This document shows, one piece after another, positions 1 through 4,156 of a DNA stretch of 6,427 bases (position 1 is the stretch's first letter; each line of letters starts with the position of its first letter). Location: NCBI GenBank assembly GCA_002428205.1, contig DIUH01000258.1:8157-14583 (forward strand), read 5' to 3'. Made by a program: the position numbers and the translations under genes. Origin of the DNA: Planctomycetaceae bacterium UBA6163 (GTDB taxonomy: Bacteria > Planctomycetota > Planctomycetia > Pirellulales > Pirellulaceae). Below the pieces are notes generated by a model. It saw nothing but the letters and a program-made list of their open reading frames with translations. It had not been told where the DNA came from and did no database searches.

Positions 1-324
1 TCGATCGCGGCTGAGACACAACCGGTCGCCGCGACGATCTCGACTTCCGCATTACCGCCTTCAACTCAATCGTCCTCGTTGGTCGCACCGCCGCTGGGCA
101 GTGCAGAGGGCGAGAGCCTGTTGAGCGCGATCCACCGAGACGACGCTGTTCCGCAAGATTTGGTTCCTCAAGGCGACCAATCGCAGGCGGTGGCCAACGA
201 TAATGTGTGGGCCGATCAGTCGGAGCCCGTTTCGCTGGCCGCGCTCCTTTCCGAGTCGTTGCCGTCCAGCGACGACGACGGCTTGCCGCCCGAAGCGGTT
301 GACGAGTTTTTGGCATCATTTTAA
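1..324 (+). CDS. C-terminal part of an unrecognised acidic, low-complexity protein (5'-partial)
   Basis: The frame is open from the first base of the window to the TAA at 322-324, giving 107 visible residues. The true start lies upstream; the TTG at 79 is only an internal candidate, because the frame stays open before it. The visible part is rich in Ser, Ala, Pro, Asp and Gln with no Cys, no obvious membrane segment and no motif I recognise. It ends in an acidic stretch (SSDDDGLPPEAVDEF) and the short hydrophobic end LASF. It lies 52 bases before the first possible pyrE start on the same strand, so the two could be co-transcribed. The composition would suit the disordered tail of a large planctomycete protein, but that is a guess. 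I do not know the function. It is probably a real gene end, since the amino-acid use is plausible and the frame stops cleanly just before pyrE. Confidence 0.55.
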   Translation, partial: SIAAETQPVAATISTSALPPSTQSSSLVAPPLGSAEGESLLSAIHRDDAVPQDLVPQGDQSQAVANDNVWADQSEPVSLAALLSESLPSSDDDGLPPEAVDEFLASF

Positions 325-388
325 CGAACAACCAAGCGGCTTTTTGGGGGACTTGTCGCGCTCGGTTTCTGCGACGATGATTCGTCGC

Positions 389-946
389 ATGAGCGACTAC
401 GACCCCGAAGAGCTGAAGCGGTTAATCAGCGAACATGCGTTGAAGTTTGGTACGTTTACGCTAGCCAGCGGCAAGACGGCCAACTACTACCTCGATTGCC
501 GTCATTTGACGCTGCATCCCCGCGGCGCGAATGTCATCGCGGCGGGAATTCTCGACCGGTTGATGCAGATGGACCGATTGCCCGATGCCGTCGGTGGCAT
601 GGCCATCGGAGCCGATCCGATCACCGCGGCCGTGATCACGATTGGTGGCCAGCGTGGTTTACCGATCGTCGGTTTCATGGTCCGCAAAGAACCCAAGGGA
701 CACGGAACCGGTCGCCAAGTCGAAGGGCCGGTTCATTCCGGTCAAGAAGTGATCATCGTCGAGGACGTGATCACCAGCGGCGGCAGCGCATTGGCGGCGG
801 TGAAGGCGGCGCGCGAGTTCGGGTTGAACGTTCGTGGCGTGATCGGCATCATCGACCGGTTGGCCGGTGGCCAGGCGGCATTCGCGGCGGAGGGAGTGTC
901 GTTGCAAACGTTGTTGACCGTTCGCGATTTCGGCATCGAAGCCTAG
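389..946 (+). CDS. pyrE: Orotate phosphoribosyltransferase (PyrE)
   Basis: This cytoplasmic enzyme joins orotate to PRPP to make orotidine 5'-monophosphate, the fifth step of de novo pyrimidine synthesis. From the ATG at 389 it has 185 residues, near the usual family length. Seen in the sequence: the N-terminal orotate-site stretch FTLASGKTANYYLDCR (residues 23-38); the Gly-rich VGGMAIGADP (68-77); the flexible catalytic loop RKEPKGHG (99-106) with Arg99, Lys100, Lys103 and His105; and the PRPP-binding signature VIIVEDVITSGGS (121-133) with its acidic Glu125-Asp126 pair. An in-frame ATG at 377 would add MIRR; neither start has a Shine-Dalgarno sequence, and 389 is preferred because the family N-terminus is short. 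Far longer upstream starts overlap the preceding gene and encode nothing PyrE-like. Its TAG stop overlaps the stop of the convergent fliS-like gene. The enzyme is a dimer in known homologues, with the active site shared between subunits. Confidence 0.95.
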   Translation: MSDYDPEELKRLISEHALKFGTFTLASGKTANYYLDCRHLTLHPRGANVIAAGILDRLMQMDRLPDAVGGMAIGADPITAAVITIGGQRGLPIVGFMVRKEPKGHGTGRQVEGPVHSGQEVIIVEDVITSGGSALAAVKAAREFGLNVRGVIGIIDRLAGGQAAFAAEGVSLQTLLTVRDFGIEA

Positions 947-1506
947 CCCTGCAGATTCAGTGAACCGCTAGAGCTTGGCCGAGCCATGCCCAGGTGTGAA
1001 GCCGGCTGGGCTTGATAAGCATTGGGCAGAGGCGCTTTCGTCGTCGTGAGCGGTGTCGACGTGACCGCTGTATTGAGCGGTTCGCCATGCTTACCTAGCG
1101 AATTGGCAAACACATCGGGCGATCCGGACACGGATTGGGCACAAACCAGCCGCCAAGTTTCGGCCTCGGTTTCGAGCACCAAGCGTAATTCATCGATCAT
1201 CGAGTAATCGCCGACCGTTATCGCTTTGTTGAGGTGTTGAAGCAAAAAGACATACAGGTCTGCGACCTGGCGAGTCACAGGAATGTCGTCGCTGGAGACG
1301 CCCGAAAGCAATTCGTTTAAAACGTCAAACAGATGCAGGCTTTGTTCGTCCCAAACGACTTTTACTGTTGAGGCTTTGATTCGATCCGAGATGACTAGAC
1401 ACAGCCCAATTCCTTTTTCAATCAACATCAATCGTAAACGTGCCGGCGGGGCAGATTTAACAAGTGATTCAAGATAGTTGGAATTGGAAGGTGCACCGTA
1501 GTTCAT
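943..1506 (-). CDS. fliS: FliS-like flagellin export chaperone with a C-terminal extension
   Basis: FliS binds the C-terminal end of newly made flagellin in the cytoplasm and delivers it to the flagellar export apparatus. The protein has 187 residues. The N-terminal 125 or so fit the FliS four-helix pattern: YLESLVKSAPPARLRLMLIEKGIGL (11-35) matches the family's opening 'Y...v..a.P..L..mLye.ai'. It is followed by DVLNELLSGV (61-70), VADLYVFLLQHLNKA (81-95) and a last helix ending ETEAETWRL (112-120). Residues 126-187 are a Ser/Thr/Pro/Ala-rich tail that classical FliS (roughly 120-145 residues) lacks. The ATG at 1506 is chosen because the FliS core begins a few residues later and no in-frame start gives a better fit; there is no Shine-Dalgarno sequence. 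It lies 49 bases after fliD on the same strand, the usual fliD-fliS order, so the two are probably co-transcribed. The core is divergent, so confidence rests on pattern plus neighbours. Confidence 0.85.
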   Translation of the reverse strand: MNYGAPSNSNYLESLVKSAPPARLRLMLIEKGIGLCLVISDRIKASTVKVVWDEQSLHLFDVLNELLSGVSSDDIPVTRQVADLYVFLLQHLNKAITVGDYSMIDELRLVLETEAETWRLVCAQSVSGSPDVFANSLGKHGEPLNTAVTSTPLTTTKAPLPNAYQAQPASHLGMARPSSSGSLNLQG

Positions 1507-1555
1507 AAGTTTGATGTTGTTGCGGGTTTAGAGAACGCGAGCCGAGACGCCTTAT

Positions 1556-3958
1556 TTATCGAGTGTTGGGTCGGTTGCTGATGAACTGAATTTGAGAGAT
1601 TGCGTTTTGGTTGGTTTGCAATCTTGCGATCGCTTCTTCCGCCGAAACGAATTGCCGCAGCAAACGCAACCGTTCGGAATCGAGTCGCCTCTGCAAGTTA
1701 TCGGCTTGCTCGTTATTGCGCAGAATACGAGTCGCTAGAGCGGCACTGCGATTGATCAGGAGGCTGCTGTTGACCCCTGCCAAGCGATCCGACGCTTCTT
1801 TAATGCGGGCAACCATACCGGTTCGTTCTGAGGTGAAGAACGTTTTCGCAGCCTCACTATTAAATGACAACCGATCGGTAAAACGCTTCTCGTCGAGTTG
1901 CATCTTACCTTCGGCGTCCAAGCTAATTCCCAACTCGCCAAAACTCCGAATACTTCCTGCGCCCTGGATTTGCCCCGACATCAAACGTGAATAGCTTGAC
2001 TCGATCCGCAACGCCTCGGAGCTGCCGAACAGCAATCCGGTGGCACTGGGGTTTCCGTTAAAAAACGTTAATTCACCAAGGCGCTCGGTCAGTTTATTGT
2101 ACTGTTCGACAAATGCCTTGATGTTGGTTATCGCATCTCGGGTATCACGTTCGACCGTGATCGATACAGAGGCGTCTGTGACTTCTTTGGCCGTCAACGA
2201 GACGCCGGGAACGACGTCGGTAAAGACGCCGTCGGTTGAACGGAGCTGGATCGACGTTCCACCTTGATTGGTTACTTCCAGGATCGCGTCCTGACCCTTT
2301 ACCGTCGTCGAGATTCCCAGCCCGCTTCCGGTGGAACTGATCGACAATCGGCCCACGTCGCCTCCGCGATTACTGCGGATCGATAACGAAAAAGTTCCAT
2401 CGGTGGCTTGAACCACCGCAGCAGTCGCCAACGTCGATTGGCTGTTGATCTTGCGAGCGATATCGGTCAAAGAATCAGTAGCCGCAACGGTCACGCTTTG
2501 GCGAGCGGCAAACTCGAGTGTCTGCAATTTGCCAAGCGTACCAACCGATGTTGTCCTCGCAGAACCTGTTAATCCCAGATCAGCAGCGGTTTGACCATCG
2601 TCAAAATCGCTAATTTGCAACTTCTGCGATCCGTTGCCGTTGTCGATGATACGAATGCCGTCGCCAGTGGCGTTGATCGAAGCGGTAAGCGATAGCCCGG
2701 CATTGTTGATACCAGTCAGCAATTGGTTGATGGTTAATTGCTGGGTGTCTTCCAGTGCGACGTTGGCGGACTTGCCGGTTGAATCGCTGATCCGGATTGT
2801 TCCCGGTGAGATCCCTCTGCCTTGGCGGAGTTCAGCGAGTTTTGTTTCGAGCTTGATGATCGGCCGGCCAAGATCCTTGCCAACAATGACACGTCCGGTC
2901 GATGTACCAGCAATACCGAGTTTGGTATCGGTCGAGTCAGTCGAATTGACCGATAGCGGGTTCGCGTTGCCGCCGGTCAAGTCACGAATGCGGAAGCCGC
3001 CACCATTTTCATTCAATCTCGCTTCGACCCCAAGGCCACTATCATTGATGATCCGCATCACATCCTGGGTGGTCGCAGCACTGGATAGATCGATCGAACC
3101 GGTGTTACCGTTGCTGGTGGTCACTTGGATCGTGCCGAGCGTTCCTAGGCCCTTGCCGCCGTTAAGTTCGGACAATTTGACGCCCTGCAGGCCAGTGGCG
3201 GCGGTATCGCCAATCGCTCCATAGATATCATGTCCCAGCGCCGTGTTGCTGGCGACGTTAATTCCCCTCAACCCGAGATCGGCCGCAGTTTCACCGCTAC
3301 CGACTTCATCGACGCGTAGATTCGATGCGGTCGAGCCGCTGACGTCAGTCAACCGGATCGAATCGCCAACTGTCGTCGCTCGAACCCGAATACCCGATGT
3401 CTCGTTGATCGCATTGATCACATCATCGATATTTCGAGCCTTTGAGAGGTCAATCTTTGCAGAATTGCCGGCGCGGTCAGAGATTCGAATGCTGCCCGCT
3501 TGCACACCCCGACCCTGATTCAAATCCGCCAGCTTCGCACTTTCGGCAAGAGAACCTCCACCACGAATCAGGATTTCCCCAGATAGACCCAACGAAGTCG
3601 CAGAGCCCGTGGAGCGAAAGCTTGATTCCGCAGCATGCGTCGCCGCTAGCTGCGTCGTGCGGGCAGTGAACGAACCCATTTCCGCATCCGACGCAGCCGA
3701 TACCGATATCGCGTTATCGTTAGCGCTGGTCGCCGAGCGTGCTTCGAACTGACCAGGCAAACTGAGACGTTTGGACGAAAGTTCGACACCGATGACAAGG
3801 GCTGTTAATTCAGCGATCGCAGATTGTTGTTCTTGCAATCGTTCGGTGCGTGCGACCAAACGATCACGCGGCTGGGCGCTGATGGCGAGCAGTTGATCGA
3901 CGGTGCCGACGATGTCGGTTCCGGTTATCAGTCCGATTGAGCTGGATATGCGGCCCAT
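1556..3958 (-). CDS. fliD: Flagellar filament cap protein FliD (hook-associated protein 2), enlarged
   Basis: FliD sits at the tip of the flagellum and helps exported flagellin fold into the filament. The protein has 800 residues, against roughly 450-480 in enterobacteria and Pseudomonas. The N-terminal domain (1-110) opens with the FliD-like SIGLITGTDIVGTVDQLLAI, followed by a helical stretch (about 33-65). Three repeats of about 91 residues of the flagellin-IN type follow, at 142-232, 261-351 and 373-465, and account for most of the extra length. A linker domain covers about 478-580. The FliD C-terminal domain begins at GVSLTAKEVTDASVSITVERD (585-605) and continues through IKAFVEQYNKL (613-623) and SFGELGISLDAEGKMQLDEKRF (672-693). 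It ends in a long helical, coiled-coil-like region (about 737-790). The first in-frame ATG after an in-frame TAA 14 codons upstream gives MGRISSS. It lies between the flagellin terminator and fliS. Confidence 0.95.
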   Translation of the reverse strand: MGRISSSIGLITGTDIVGTVDQLLAISAQPRDRLVARTERLQEQQSAIAELTALVIGVELSSKRLSLPGQFEARSATSANDNAISVSAASDAEMGSFTARTTQLAATHAAESSFRSTGSATSLGLSGEILIRGGGSLAESAKLADLNQGRGVQAGSIRISDRAGNSAKIDLSKARNIDDVINAINETSGIRVRATTVGDSIRLTDVSGSTASNLRVDEVGSGETAADLGLRGINVASNTALGHDIYGAIGDTAATGLQGVKLSELNGGKGLGTLGTIQVTTSNGNTGSIDLSSAATTQDVMRIINDSGLGVEARLNENGGGFRIRDLTGGNANPLSVNSTDSTDTKLGIAGTSTGRVIVGKDLGRPIIKLETKLAELRQGRGISPGTIRISDSTGKSANVALEDTQQLTINQLLTGINNAGLSLTASINATGDGIRIIDNGNGSQKLQISDFDDGQTAADLGLTGSARTTSVGTLGKLQTLEFAARQSVTVAATDSLTDIARKINSQSTLATAAVVQATDGTFSLSIRSNRGGDVGRLSISSTGSGLGISTTVKGQDAILEVTNQGGTSIQLRSTDGVFTDVVPGVSLTAKEVTDASVSITVERDTRDAITNIKAFVEQYNKLTERLGELTFFNGNPSATGLLFGSSEALRIESSYSRLMSGQIQGAGSIRSFGELGISLDAEGKMQLDEKRFTDRLSFNSEAAKTFFTSERTGMVARIKEASDRLAGVNSSLLINRSAALATRILRNNEQADNLQRRLDSERLRLLRQFVSAEEAIARLQTNQNAISQIQFISNRPNTR
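2564..3535 (-). repeat. Three flagellin-IN-type repeats inside fliD
   Basis: Three diverged copies lie at 3263-3535 (residues 142-232), 2906-3178 (261-351) and 2564-2842 (373-465). Each begins with a KLxxL motif followed by a G-R/K-G turn: KLADLNQGRG, KLSELNGGKG and KLAELRQGRG. A strand 'GTI(R/Q)(I/V)' comes next, then a Ser/Asn-Gly-rich turn, a helix with 'DVINAIN', 'DVMRIIN' or 'QLLTGIN', a 'G(I/F)RI.D' strand, and an end in 'LG(L/I).G'. Copies 1 and 3 share the sequence TAADLGL at this end; copy 2 has TDTKLGI. Start-to-start spacing is 119 and 112 residues. The copies are recognisable in protein but diverged in DNA, so they are old. The motif resembles the flagellin hook IN motif (Pfam Flagellin_IN) by eye; no profile search was run. 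Confidence 0.85.
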
Positions 3959-4069
3959 GGAAATAACATGAACGGAGGGGTGCGATCTACAATGGGTTTA
4001 CCCTCCTTGTGTGATCGGCGCGCGGGGCGTTGTGAGTTGAGCCTGTTCCGAATCGGGCTCTGTGAAAAC
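3959..4069 (-). promoter_or_regulatory. fliD leader with a possible flagellar promoter -10 and an isolated SD-like sequence
   Basis: This is the gene-free stretch between the flagellin terminator and the fliD ATG. On the - strand it holds GCCGATCA (4019-4012), one mismatch from the enterobacterial sigma-28 -10 GCCGATAA. The upstream -35 is weak: only TCAACTCA-like bases lie at about the right distance. An AAGGAGG (4008-4002) lies 43 bases before the fliD ATG, too far to serve it. The GGAGGG inside it can pair with CCCUCC (3979-3974) across a 21-base loop. A second small hairpin with GAGCC/GGCTC arms lies at 4039-4060. None of these is convincing alone. That fliD has its own promoter here is inferred from the strong terminator just upstream and this weak -10 match. 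Confidence 0.25.
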
Positions 4070-4109
4070 AAAAATCCGACGACCGGTACCGTCAGTACCA
4101 GCCGTCGGA
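4070..4109 (-). terminator. Intrinsic terminator of the flagellin gene
   Basis: In the - strand transcript, arm tccgacggctggtac (4109-4095) pairs over all 15 positions with gtaccggtcgtcgga (4089-4075). There are 13 Watson-Crick pairs and two G-U wobbles around the 5-base loop tgacg (4094-4090). The stem is followed at once by five U (4074-4070), one G, then four more U. This is a textbook Rho-independent terminator 48 bases after the flagellin stop. Read on the + strand, the two wobble positions become A-C and C-A mismatches, so the hairpin is specific to the flagellin direction. It should limit transcription into fliD and may stabilise the flagellin mRNA 3' end. Confidence 0.9.
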
Positions 4110-4156
4110 CGATTTTAAAAATCCCGGCGTTCCAACATTCGAACGCGGAACAACAC

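Noticed and set aside
325..376. Possible terminator between the first gene and pyrE (ccaa ... ctttttgg near 332-347)
   Set aside because: Only about four pairs form, the T-run is inside the would-be hairpin, and G residues rather than T follow it. It is not a credible intrinsic terminator.
203..388. A longer start for pyrE reaching back into the preceding gene
   Set aside because: The extra N-terminus overlaps the upstream coding region in another frame, reads as Arg/Ser/Pro-rich shadow sequence, and has no counterpart in PyrE. The enzyme's recognisable sequence begins just after 389.
1507..1555. Separate promoter or terminator between fliD and fliS
   Set aside because: The 49-base gap shows no stable stem with a T-run and no clear promoter boxes; co-transcription of fliD and fliS is the simpler reading.
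2634..3224. Open + strand frame of 196 codons opposite fliD
   Set aside because: It is fully inside fliD, which matches its family along its length. The antisense product is Pro/Ser/Val-rich shadow sequence without a recognisable domain.
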